The position numbers were made by a program, and so were the translations under genes. 39,887 nt of DNA from Sedimentisphaerales bacterium (GTDB lineage: Bacteria; Planctomycetota; Phycisphaerae; Sedimentisphaerales; Anaerobacaceae), in contig JANQFY010000003.1 of assembly GCA_028277585.1 (NCBI GenBank), positions 1 through 39,887 on the forward strand, given 5' to 3'. The notes beneath the pieces are model-generated. The model was not told the origin of the DNA and searched no databases. It was given only the letters and a program-made list of their open reading frames with translations. Numbering within the stretch: the stretch's first letter is position 1; every line of letters begins with the position of its first letter. Below, one piece after another: positions 8,000-16,195 of the stretch.

Positions 8000-8842
8000 C
8001 TAGATGCCTCGATGCTTCTTGCCGGGATAGCGCTGATCGAGCCAATCGAGGTCGACATTGGGTGGGCTGAACTGACTTCCTTTTCCGAAGCCCTGGGCGG
8101 CCGCATCGCCGCGGCTGGTGAAGTAGATGACGGTTCGCTTGTCCTGCCATTTCTTGCGCTCGGCATGACCATCCAGAAAACTGAACGTACACGCGTCACT
8201 ATGGAAGTTGCCCAGCGGATCCCACAGACTGCCATCATACGGGACATACGACCAAGCGCCGTGGTTGTGGTTCCCGGCGGCGCCGTCGTAGATCTCCTCG
8301 ACGAACAACATCTTGTTCGCCTGGTCCTTGAAGCTGAACAGTTTCTTGGGATCGTCGGCCCCAGTGCCGGCCATGTAGTCCGTCAGGGAATAACTTCTGA
8401 AGATCAGATATTGCCGCTCATCGCCCAAACTGGTGCCCATGTTCTTGCGCATGTCACCTGGGCAATGATAAACATCGGGCTCGTTAACATAAGCGTAGAG
8501 GGCGCCCGCCTTCAAGCCGTTTTCGCGCTGTTCGTACGTCACGTCTCCATCGCCCATCGGGATGATGCTGCCCCCCGCGGCGAACGCCAGCGGCGGCATC
8601 ACCCAGGGCGGCACGCCGTTCGCGATATTGTGCGTCGCCATCCCGCCGCAGATCGCGCCGTCGTTCTCGTCGGCGTACATGATATACGCCTGCGCGAGCG
8701 ACCGTTGATTGGCGAGACAGTTGATGGCCCGGGCCTGTTCCCGAGCGATCTTCAAGGCGGGCATTAGGATGGCCATCAGAATGGCGATGACGGCGATAAC
8801 GACGAGCAGTTCGATCAGTGTGAATGCACTTCTGTTCCTCAT
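8000..8842 (-). CDS. Prepilin-like protein with N-terminal methylation motif and H-X9-DG motif
   Basis: This is a pseudopilin-type surface or secretion protein of the kind found in many copies in planctomycetes. It has 280 residues from the ATG at 8842, with GGAAGGGG upstream as ribosome site. The N-terminus MRNRSAFTLIELLVVIAVIA is a class III signal: a basic leader, cleavage before Phe7, Glu at mature position 5, and a hydrophobic helix. Position -1 is Ala instead of the usual Gly. The helix continues AREQARAINCLANQRSLAQAYIMYADEND, typical of the planctomycete group. Near the C-terminus HSDACTFSFLDG gives the H-X9-DG spacing. The PilM-type operon at 20217-26118 could supply its assembly machine. 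Confidence 0.9.
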   Translation of the reverse strand: MRNRSAFTLIELLVVIAVIAILMAILMPALKIAREQARAINCLANQRSLAQAYIMYADENDGAICGGMATHNIANGVPPWVMPPLAFAAGGSIIPMGDGDVTYEQRENGLKAGALYAYVNEPDVYHCPGDMRKNMGTSLGDERQYLIFRSYSLTDYMAGTGADDPKKLFSFKDQANKMLFVEEIYDGAAGNHNHGAWSYVPYDGSLWDPLGNFHSDACTFSFLDGHAERKKWQDKRTVIYFTSRGDAAAQGFGKGSQFSPPNVDLDWLDQRYPGKKHRGI

Positions 8843-9032
8843 GGTCGGGGCCCCTTCCACTCGCTTGGCCAATTGGCTTGGCTTGAACCACACGCTCTCA
8901 GACGCCACACACGAGGAGTTCCGGCTTGTGCTTTCCAGAACACCACATGTCTATACTAAACCATTCGGGCATCCGGAGGCAACCCCTCTGCCAAAAAAAG
9001 TCGCCCGTCTCCGATTCCGCATTCTGAGCCAT

Positions 9033-10733
9033 CTAGTCCCGACAAACGGTGCGAGCCGGGGGCGAGCAATAGCATTTGCTGATCGGATAGGGTCGCCCTT
9101 GGGCCAGATGATCGGCCAGGAAGCCCCAGGTCGCGACCCCGTCGATGCTTTCCGGCTCTAAGAGGCTGAAGACCAGTACTCCCAGAGGATGAGCGGTCGA
9201 AACCCAGAAGCTACCGGTCGGGACATCAAGGCGCTCGCGCCGAAATCGCCCTTCCAGCGAACACAGGCGCCGTCCCTGGTAGGGCCGAGCTCGCACCGTG
9301 ACAGTTTCCACCAGAAACGTCTCCACGTCCGCCTCCCAGGCATCGCCGATTCGCTGCACGGTGATACCGTGTCGCCGTAGCAACGTGACGACTTCGGTCA
9401 AGTCGGGCGGCAAAATGTATCCGGCCGGATATCGTGACGTCCTCGTCGTGGCGAAGCGATCGTAAACCGGCATCTTGATCGCGGAGATCTGCTCGGGCGG
9501 GCCGGGCCCTCGATTCGGATCGCGCCGGCCCAACCGATTCGGGTCGCCGTAGTCCTCCAGCAGGACCGCCTCGCGACCGCGTGAGGCCGCCTCGAAGCGC
9601 ACGCCCAGCCCCGGCGCTGTCTCAGGATGGCGCCCCCACCCCGTAACGGTCTGATCCGCCTGCGATGTCATTTCCATAATCGCGGGCCCCTCTTGAGCGA
9701 CCTGCTCCAGGACGGTTCGCACGAATCGATATGTGGCCTGCACGCGATCTTCGAAACTCAAATGGCTCATCGCCTCCGAGAGGATGCCGATGCGATTGCG
9801 CAACCCGACATAGCTCGTACTGAAACGAAACTCAGGACTATGGGCGTACCAGGCGATGGGGTCGTTGGACGGCTTGGTGCGGCCGTACACGAAGATGTTC
9901 CCGTAGTCAAACGTCTCCATGCCGTAGCGCTGTCTGACCAATGTGCGAATCCGCGGCAGGAAGTTGTCGCGCGCATACTCCAGAACCGAAGCTTCCGTGT
10001 TCGGATTCAGGGGCGGCGCATACGTCAATTGATAACCGTGCAGTGTGCCGTTTGTGGCGTGCAGGTCCAGGAACACATCGGGGTCCCATGGAATGAACAC
10101 ATGCCGCATGGCAGCCCTTGTTTCAGGCGCCATGAGCTTGACGTAGTCGCGATTGAGATCGAGTCCCGCCCCATTCGAACGCCGACCAACCATCTCCGGC
10201 CCGAACTGCTGGGACCGGTGTTGCGCCTGGGGCTTGAGATCTTCATTGCCATCGATATTGTAGATCGGCGTCGTCAGCAAAACGATCTTGTCGAGCAGTC
10301 CCTGGCCGGCCGGTTCTCGCGACAGGTCGCGCAGCAGCATGAGCATCACCTCCTTGCCCTCGACCTCGCCTGCGTGGATGTTCGCCTGCACGTAGACGAC
10401 AGGCTTGCCCTGCTCAGTCGCGCGGGCCGGGTCAGTCACCAGAGGTCGTGTCGCAACGACCAGGGGAATCGGCCGCCCTTCATCGCTGGCCCCGATCGTG
10501 CTCATCGAAGTCGGCGTCCCAGTCGAACTCAACCGCGCCAAGAACTCCATCACATCGGCGTAGGAGGACGTTTCGCGATACGCCGTTCGCTCGGCTCGCG
10601 TCTGGGGCCCTTGGCGCGGCGGAACGCCGGTCTGGTCGGCCGCAGGAGCGATGGCGGCCGCGCCAAGGCCCACTATCCCTATAGATACAACAGCACCGAA
10701 AACTGAATTGACAAGCATCGATATACGTCGCAT
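9033..10733 (-). CDS. Secreted M14-family zinc carboxypeptidase
   Basis: This is a predicted exported metallopeptidase that removes C-terminal residues or cleaves peptidoglycan-like peptides. It has 566 residues. The N-terminus has two Arg and a hydrophobic stretch (residues about 7-30), consistent with a signal peptide. Zinc ligands are the His120/Glu123 pair in NIHAGEVEGKE and His225 in VFLDLHATNG. GLDLNRDYVKL (190-200) is the substrate-carboxylate region, and Glu320 in RIGILSEAMSH is the likely catalytic Glu. Residues about 400-566 form an extra C-terminal region not needed for the M14 fold. GGAG lies about 10 nt before the ATG. The substrate is unknown. Confidence 0.9.
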   Translation of the reverse strand: MRRISMLVNSVFGAVVSIGIVGLGAAAIAPAADQTGVPPRQGPQTRAERTAYRETSSYADVMEFLARLSSTGTPTSMSTIGASDEGRPIPLVVATRPLVTDPARATEQGKPVVYVQANIHAGEVEGKEVMLMLLRDLSREPAGQGLLDKIVLLTTPIYNIDGNEDLKPQAQHRSQQFGPEMVGRRSNGAGLDLNRDYVKLMAPETRAAMRHVFIPWDPDVFLDLHATNGTLHGYQLTYAPPLNPNTEASVLEYARDNFLPRIRTLVRQRYGMETFDYGNIFVYGRTKPSNDPIAWYAHSPEFRFSTSYVGLRNRIGILSEAMSHLSFEDRVQATYRFVRTVLEQVAQEGPAIMEMTSQADQTVTGWGRHPETAPGLGVRFEAASRGREAVLLEDYGDPNRLGRRDPNRGPGPPEQISAIKMPVYDRFATTRTSRYPAGYILPPDLTEVVTLLRRHGITVQRIGDAWEADVETFLVETVTVRARPYQGRRLCSLEGRFRRERLDVPTGSFWVSTAHPLGVLVFSLLEPESIDGVATWGFLADHLAQGRPYPISKCYCSPPARTVCRD

Positions 10734-10937
10734 AAGTGAGCATCTCCGAAAGAAGCGACGACACTATTCCACCGTACGCCGAGGAATCATCAGATGCCAT
10801 TATAGGCGTTCTCCAACTCGCGTCTACGGCCCCTCTCGCCAGGCTTGGGTCCCACTAGATTCTCAGAACGCCCGAACCTGTGGCAGGTCGAACCGGTATA
10901 CTTGATGCCGGTTCACAAGACTCGATTGGCGTAATTT

Positions 10938-11201
10938 GTGGAGCGTAGCGAAGTGGAATTGGCCCGAGAGGAACGTGAGAAACTTGAGGAACTCGCCCGC
11001 AACACACCCTGCGACCGCGCCCACGAGTGCCTCCAATCGGCTCTGGAGCAGCTCAGAGAAGTCGAATGGGCGGCCGGCGATAAGGTCCTGTTTTGCCAGG
11101 ACGAAGACGGCTGGAGTTGCCGCAATGGCATGCGCTTCGGCCAATCAATCATCTGTCAATGCCCCGTCCGCCGCTATATCGCCAAACACTTCCGCCGTTG
11201 A
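10938..11201 (+). CDS. Small Cys-rich protein of unknown function
   Basis: This 87-residue frame starts at GTG 10938, two codons after an in-frame stop, so the start cannot lie further upstream. It is not recognised. The N-terminal half is charged and helical (EVELAREEREKLEELA). The C-terminal half holds GDKVLFCQDEDGWSCRNG and a basic end, and six Cys are spread over the protein, suggesting metal binding or disulfides. Codon use matches neighbouring genes, with mostly G/C third positions, which argues that it is real. There is no good ribosome site, which lowers confidence. The opposite-strand frame 10863-11144 is less protein-like. Confidence 0.5.
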   Translation: MERSEVELAREEREKLEELARNTPCDRAHECLQSALEQLREVEWAAGDKVLFCQDEDGWSCRNGMRFGQSIICQCPVRRYIAKHFRR

Positions 11202-11221
11202 TCGACACTCGATCGCCCCAT

Positions 11222-11260
11222 GCTACCTGACAACGGCCCTCGCATCGCAGGTGAGGTAGC
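11222..11260. repeat. Inverted repeat after the small Cys-rich gene
   Basis: GCTACCT (11222-11228) and AGGTAGC (11254-11260) form a perfect 7-bp stem 20 bp after the small gene. No T run follows, so a terminator role is uncertain. Confidence 0.3.
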
Positions 11261-11360
11261 AGGCAATACACTATGCGATGGCACGGCGGCGCCGCCGAGG
11301 CCGGCAAGTCCGACCAACAGGGAATGCCGTGGCACGCCGCTTGATCCCGTAAGGTAACGT

Positions 11361-11390
11361 TTGCCCCGGGAGGACCGTTTTTGCTACAAT
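11361..11390 (+). promoter_or_regulatory. Extended -10 promoter for the CotH-type gene
   Basis: TTGCCC (11361-11366) and TACAAT (11385-11390) are 18 nt apart. TGC immediately before the -10 box gives the extended TGn motif. Predicted transcription starts near 11397, about 70 nt before the ATG at 11467. Confidence 0.5.
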
Positions 11391-11466
11391 CGGGAAAGTG
11401 GCAATCCCGGCGGGGTCGGCATCCGGCCGCGTCCGTCCGAAACGTGGTTAGACGTGGAAAGATGCT

Positions 11467-14400
11467 ATGCCCAGCCATTTGAGAGGTCGGTGGTGTCTCC
11501 TCACAGCGTGTCTTGCCTTGGCATGCCTCGCTCCGATAGTTCATGCCGTTGACAGCCCTCTGCGGATCAACGAGTGCATGGCGGCCAACAGTCGCACGAC
11601 TGCGGACCCTCAGTCCGAATACGACGACTGGATCGAAATCTACAACACGGGTCGCTTGCCGATCGATCTGGCGGGGATGTATCTGTCCGACGATCCGGAC
11701 GAACCGACCAAATGGAGGATTCCCCTGGATCGTCCCGAGCAGACCACCGTTCCGGGACGCGGCTACCTGCTCATCTGGGCGGACGGCGACACGGAAGATG
11801 AGCCGGGTCTGCACGCCTCATTCAGTCTCAGCGCCAAGGGCGAGGACATCTTCCTCTCTGACACGCACGGTGTGACTCTGCTCGATGCAATGACGTTCGC
11901 TGCGCAAAGCTCCGACGTCTCGTTCGGTCGGTATCCCGACGGCGCCGATGTCTGGCACAGGATGGCGCAACCCAGCCCGGGCGATGCCAATGTCAAGGTC
12001 TTCGAAGGGTTCGTCGACGACGTCCAGTTCAGCCCCGGGCGAGGCTTCTATGAAGCGCCGGTAGAGGTGACGCTCACAACAGCCACGCCGGAAACAACGA
12101 CCTACTACACAACCGACGGCAGTGAACCCTATGTCTGGACCGGTCGAGCCTACCGGGGCACCCGCTACTCGAAGCCCTTTGAGATCGCGACGACGACCTG
12201 CCTGAAGGTCAAGGCGGTCAGGCCCGACTGGAAGCCTTCGACCACGCGCACACACACCTATATCTTCCCCGAGCAGGTAATCGAGCAACGTCCCAACCCG
12301 GAGGGCTTTCCATCGACCTGGCGCGGCGACGCAGCCGACTACGAAATGGACCCCAGTATCGTCAGGTATCCTCCCTATCGAGATTCCATTGCGGCCGCCT
12401 TACTGACACACCGCACCATCTCGCTGACACTGGATGTCGATGACTTGTTCGATCCCGACACGGGGATCTACGTCAACTCCCAGCGCGAGGGAGAGAATTG
12501 GGAACGCCCCGCCTCCATGGAGATCATCGATCCGGCCGGCGGGCCGGAGATTCAGGTCAACGCCGGGCTGCGCGTTCAAGGCGGCGCCAGTCGCAACCCC
12601 AACCGCCCCAAACACAATCTTCGTCTGCTCTTCAAAGGCGAATACGGACCGACCAAACTGGAGTTCCCGTTGATCGAAGACTGGCCCACCCAACGGTTCG
12701 ATACCCTCGTCCTTCGCGGCGGCAACGGAGACTCGTGGTTTCATCCCAACACCAACCAGCAGATCCGGGCCCAATACATCCGGGACCAGTGGCCCCGTGA
12801 CACCCAGCACGCGATGGGCCAACTCAGTGCGGGCCAATGCTATGTCCACCTTTACCTCAACGGGCTCTACTGGGGGCTCTATCACGTAATCGAGCGTCCG
12901 AACGCGGCCTTCTTCGCCGAGCATCTCGGCGGCGACGAAGAGGACTACGACGTGCTGCAACACAAGGGAGGCACAGTCGACGGCAATCGCGACGCCTGGA
13001 ACGCCATGATGGCGATCGCCGATCGAGGACTGGCTTCCACAGGCGCGTACCAGGAAATCCAGGAATACCTGGATCTCCCCAACCTGATCGACTACCTGCT
13101 CGTCCACTTTTACGTAGGCAACGTGGACTGGGACCACAACAACTGGTACGGCGGCCGACGCCGCACCGGCCGCGATGGGTTCCACTTCCTCTCGTGGGAT
13201 TCCGAGCGGACTTTTCTCGGTCTCAACGACAATGTCACCGGCAAGAACAACAGCAACCAGCCCACCCACGTCCATCAGCAACTGACGGCCAACACGAACT
13301 ACCGGATGCAGTTCGCCGATCATGTCCACCGTCACTTCTTCAATGACGGCCTGCTCACCCCCGCCAGCGCCGCGTCCCGCTGGCTGAGCCGGGCCGAGGA
13401 GATTCGCCTGGCCCTGGTGGCTGAATCCGCTCGCTGGGGAGACGCGAAGCGCCCGGATGAACCCTACACCCCTGATGCCGAGTGGCAAGCCGAACTGGAC
13501 TTCCTGACCAACGGGTACTTCCCCCGGCGCAGTGACATCGTGCTCAGCCAACTCAGGAACCGAAATCTCTATCCCAACGTCGCCGCGCCGGTATTCAATC
13601 AGCACGGCGGCGCAGTGCCGACGGGATTCCCGCTGGAGATGATCTCCCCTGCCGGCGTGACATGGTTCACGACCGACGGGGCCGACCCACGGAACAGCGC
13701 TGCCCAATCGGGCGAGCTCACCGAGGTCGTTCTTGTCCCGGAAGACGCTCTCAAATACGTTCTGGTTCCCGTCGAGGACATCGGCAACCAATGGCGCGAA
13801 GCAATCGAACATGGACGGGCCAGCTGGATAGAAGTTGAAGGTCAGCCGGGCGGCATCGGATACGAGAACGCTTCGGGTTACGAGGATTACATCGCCGCCG
13901 ATGTGGGCGATCTCATGTACACCGCCAACACGTCCTGCTACGTTCGCATTGCGTTCTCGTCCGAGGCATCGCAGTCAGACTGGAATGGCATGACGCTGGC
14001 CGTTCGTTATGACGACGGTTTCGTCGCCTATCTCAACGGCGTCGAGATCGCCCGGCGGAATGTCGAAGGCGAACCGACCTGGGACACCCGAGCGATTTCG
14101 GGACACTCAGATACCGACGCCGTTCACCTCGAGTCGATCGACGTGACGCAATCCCTGCCCCTGCTGCGCCCGGGCCCGAATCTGCTTGCCATCCACGCAG
14201 TGAACGTATCTCCGACCAGTTCCGATTTTCTAATCAGCGCCGAGCTGAAAGTCAGCAGTGGCGCCGCTGTCGCGGATATCGCGACGACGGCGACATCCTA
14301 CACGTCTCCGGTCGTCCTGGATCGCACAGCACAGGTCAAGGCCCGGGCCCTCCGCGCCGGGACCTGGAGCGCTCTGAACGAAGCGGTCTTTGTCGTCGGT

Positions 14401-14892
14401 CCCCTCCTCGAGAACCTGCGGATCACCGAGATTATGTACCATCCCCCGGATGACGCGGAGACCGGTGCCGAACTCAACACCGAGTTCATCGAACTGGCGA
14501 ATCTGGGTGAGGAGATGATCGACCTGAATCTCGTTCGGTTTGCGTCCGGCATCGACTTCGTATTCGGCCCAACGGAACTCTTGCCAGGCGAAGCCGTCGT
14601 CGTGGTACAGGATACAGATGCCTTCCGCGCACGCTACGGAGAGTCGGTCAGAGTCGCGGGCCAGTACGCGGGCAGACTCGACAACGGAGGCGAGCGTCTG
14701 AGGCTCGAAGACGCCATCGGCAGAACACTCGTCGATCTGCGCTTCAACGACAAGTGGAGCCGCTCCACCGATGGAAAGGGGTATTCTCTGACCCTGACTG
14801 ACCCGCCCCCCTCCGATCCCAATGCGCTGGGCCATCCGGACGCCTGGCGTCCCAGTGCCCTTCCCGGCGGCACGCCGGGCGTCCACCCCTGA
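11467..14892 (+). CDS. Large secreted CotH-kinase-family protein with lamin-tail domains
   Basis: This exported protein of 1141 residues has a signal peptide ending near residue 27 (PIVHA). Domains in order are a lamin-tail domain (about 30-165, INECMAAN and DWIEIYNTG), a chitobiase-C-type domain (about 180-265, TTYYTTDGSEP), a CotH kinase-like core (about 310-700), a TTDGADPR segment near 735, a beta-sandwich region with YDDGFVAYLNGVEIARR, and a second lamin-tail domain (about 985-1110, ITEIMYHPP and EFIELANLG). CotH landmarks visible are GLYWGLYHVIERPNA, NVDWDHNNWYGG and FLSWDSERTF. CotH proteins of spore formers are atypical protein kinases; activity here is inferred. GGAAAG at 11457-11462 is the ribosome site. 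It ends one base from the convergent AlkD-like gene. Confidence 0.88.
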   Translation: MPSHLRGRWCLLTACLALACLAPIVHAVDSPLRINECMAANSRTTADPQSEYDDWIEIYNTGRLPIDLAGMYLSDDPDEPTKWRIPLDRPEQTTVPGRGYLLIWADGDTEDEPGLHASFSLSAKGEDIFLSDTHGVTLLDAMTFAAQSSDVSFGRYPDGADVWHRMAQPSPGDANVKVFEGFVDDVQFSPGRGFYEAPVEVTLTTATPETTTYYTTDGSEPYVWTGRAYRGTRYSKPFEIATTTCLKVKAVRPDWKPSTTRTHTYIFPEQVIEQRPNPEGFPSTWRGDAADYEMDPSIVRYPPYRDSIAAALLTHRTISLTLDVDDLFDPDTGIYVNSQREGENWERPASMEIIDPAGGPEIQVNAGLRVQGGASRNPNRPKHNLRLLFKGEYGPTKLEFPLIEDWPTQRFDTLVLRGGNGDSWFHPNTNQQIRAQYIRDQWPRDTQHAMGQLSAGQCYVHLYLNGLYWGLYHVIERPNAAFFAEHLGGDEEDYDVLQHKGGTVDGNRDAWNAMMAIADRGLASTGAYQEIQEYLDLPNLIDYLLVHFYVGNVDWDHNNWYGGRRRTGRDGFHFLSWDSERTFLGLNDNVTGKNNSNQPTHVHQQLTANTNYRMQFADHVHRHFFNDGLLTPASAASRWLSRAEEIRLALVAESARWGDAKRPDEPYTPDAEWQAELDFLTNGYFPRRSDIVLSQLRNRNLYPNVAAPVFNQHGGAVPTGFPLEMISPAGVTWFTTDGADPRNSAAQSGELTEVVLVPEDALKYVLVPVEDIGNQWREAIEHGRASWIEVEGQPGGIGYENASGYEDYIAADVGDLMYTANTSCYVRIAFSSEASQSDWNGMTLAVRYDDGFVAYLNGVEIARRNVEGEPTWDTRAISGHSDTDAVHLESIDVTQSLPLLRPGPNLLAIHAVNVSPTSSDFLISAELKVSSGAAVADIATTATSYTSPVVLDRTAQVKARALRAGTWSALNEAVFVVGPLLENLRITEIMYHPPDDAETGAELNTEFIELANLGEEMIDLNLVRFASGIDFVFGPTELLPGEAVVVVQDTDAFRARYGESVRVAGQYAGRLDNGGERLRLEDAIGRTLVDLRFNDKWSRSTDGKGYSLTLTDPPPSDPNALGHPDAWRPSALPGGTPGVHP

Positions 14893-14893
14893 G

Positions 14894-15604
14894 TCAACAC
14901 TTCGTCGTCTTGCGCTTCTTGCCGATCGTGCCGCGTTTCTGCACCTTGCGAATGTAGTTGGGCGCGAACGGGACCTGACACTGACTGTCCCCCAAATCGG
15001 CCGTCACCGGACCGATCGCTTCACCAATCTGAAGCGCCAGATCCGTCAGAGCGGTAACGAAGCACCCAGCCGCAATGACGAATCCGTTCATCTCGTAACG
15101 CACCGCATCCGGCGCCTGATGGATCATCTTCTCAACGCGCCGCAGCAGTCGCCTCCATTGCGGCAGATCAAGTTCCGCATCTTCCTTGATGCCCGCCAGA
15201 CTGCTCAGCGTCGCCCAGCCCGCCGCCGCGACCAAGGGTTCGCGCGAATCGATCCATTCCCGCGCCAGGTCCCAGCCGTGGGGACTGCCCGCCGCCACCC
15301 ACGGCACGGTCGCCCCGGGCAAGGCGCCGGCATAGGCCTGCTTGGCCCAGCGCCGCAGATCCTTCTTGGTCATGCGCGCGTCATCGGCAATCAAACCGGC
15401 CAGGTACATCGCGTCGTAGTTGCCCGTGTCATACAGTTCGAGCGCCAACCGATAGTCCTTCTTGATGCGCTTCTGGATCTTCTTCAGGTCTCCGATCTTG
15501 ACCCCGAAGCACGGCTCTCTGACCCCGTAGTTGTTGATGAGCATCTTCTTGTAGCTCTCGGAGCCCAGCGACTCGAGTTCTGCGAGGATGTCCTTCGCTG
15601 TCAT
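14894..15604 (-). CDS. DNA alkylation repair protein, AlkD-like (HEAT-repeat fold)
   Basis: This is probably a HEAT-like-repeat DNA glycosylase or DNA-binding protein of the AlkD family, acting on alkylated bases. It has 236 residues from the ATG at 15604, chosen because AAAGGAG sits at normal distance upstream; an in-frame start at 15727 adds residues unlike the family. The N-terminus (AKDILAELESLGSESYKKML) and FGVKIGDLKKIQKRIKKDY fit AlkD-like proteins. Alpha-helical repeats follow, including YDAMYLAGLIADD and LVAAAGWATLSSLA. The C-terminus is Lys/Arg-rich (GKKRKTTKC). AlkD catalytic residues were not mapped, so a non-catalytic relative is possible. Confidence 0.8.
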   Translation of the reverse strand: MTAKDILAELESLGSESYKKMLINNYGVREPCFGVKIGDLKKIQKRIKKDYRLALELYDTGNYDAMYLAGLIADDARMTKKDLRRWAKQAYAGALPGATVPWVAAGSPHGWDLAREWIDSREPLVAAAGWATLSSLAGIKEDAELDLPQWRRLLRRVEKMIHQAPDAVRYEMNGFVIAAGCFVTALTDLALQIGEAIGPVTADLGDSQCQVPFAPNYIRKVQKRGTIGKKRKTTKC

Positions 15605-16195
15605 GGCGTTCTCCTTTCCAGTCGCAACAAACCTCCTCCGATCCGAAACACGCTCCAATCTACAGAGGCATCTCCGCGCGGGCAACAATCGAGTCCACCG
15701 GTTCATCGCCTCTATATCTGGCATCACCGCCTTCCTTGCGACCCCTTCATCTCATACGACCCCTACAGGCGCTACAGTCGTTTGACTCAAGACCGTGACA
15801 TCAGCGTACGGGTATTCCCGTATTTTGCCCCATGGTTCGGCCGCCCTTCGCGATCGATGGGCAGGAACCTATGGAGGTGTGGACGATGTCACGCCGGGGT
15901 TGCCGGCCCATCAAGAGGGTACCTGGGGACCCCATAATACACGCTATCATCTATCTAGGTGGGCACTAGAGCCCCTCTCGAGGCAACCTGGATGTCACCA
16001 CGGGTGTATTCAAGGGCTGCGAAAGCGGGCATCCCGGCCCATCCAGACCCGGTAATATCGGCCCAGATTGGGTAAGTGGAGCATTTCATCGGCGCCCGGG
16101 CAAGCGTGAAAATCGCTGGACACCTTTTCGACGCGTGTGGTAAAATTATAGTGTGCCTTAGATATAGTCGAATACCTCTTGGAGGAGGGCCCAAA
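15605..16195. other. 591-bp intergenic region between divergent genes
   Basis: No convincing gene is seen. Frames here lack ribosome sites or are extensions and shadows of neighbours. The stretch contains a perfect small palindrome, TACGGG-TATT-CCCGTA (15807-15822), followed by TTTT on the plus strand, and the candidate promoter of the beta-helix gene at 16117-16146. Confidence 0.6.
16117..16146 (+). promoter_or_regulatory. Candidate promoter for the beta-helix protein gene
   Basis: TGGACA (16117-16122) and TAAAAT (16141-16146) are 18 nt apart, each matching 5 of 6 consensus bases. The predicted start near 16153 leaves about 43 nt before the ATG, including the strong GGAGGAGGG ribosome site at 16181-16189. 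Confidence 0.45.

Noticed and set aside
9627..10706. 359-residue plus-strand frame
   Set aside because: Antisense to the M14 peptidase; no recognisable motif.
12400..13812. 470-residue minus-strand frame
   Set aside because: Antisense shadow of the CotH-type gene.
14822..15937. 371-residue plus-strand frame
   Set aside because: It overlaps the CotH gene end and runs antisense to the AlkD-like gene; low-information composition and no ribosome site.
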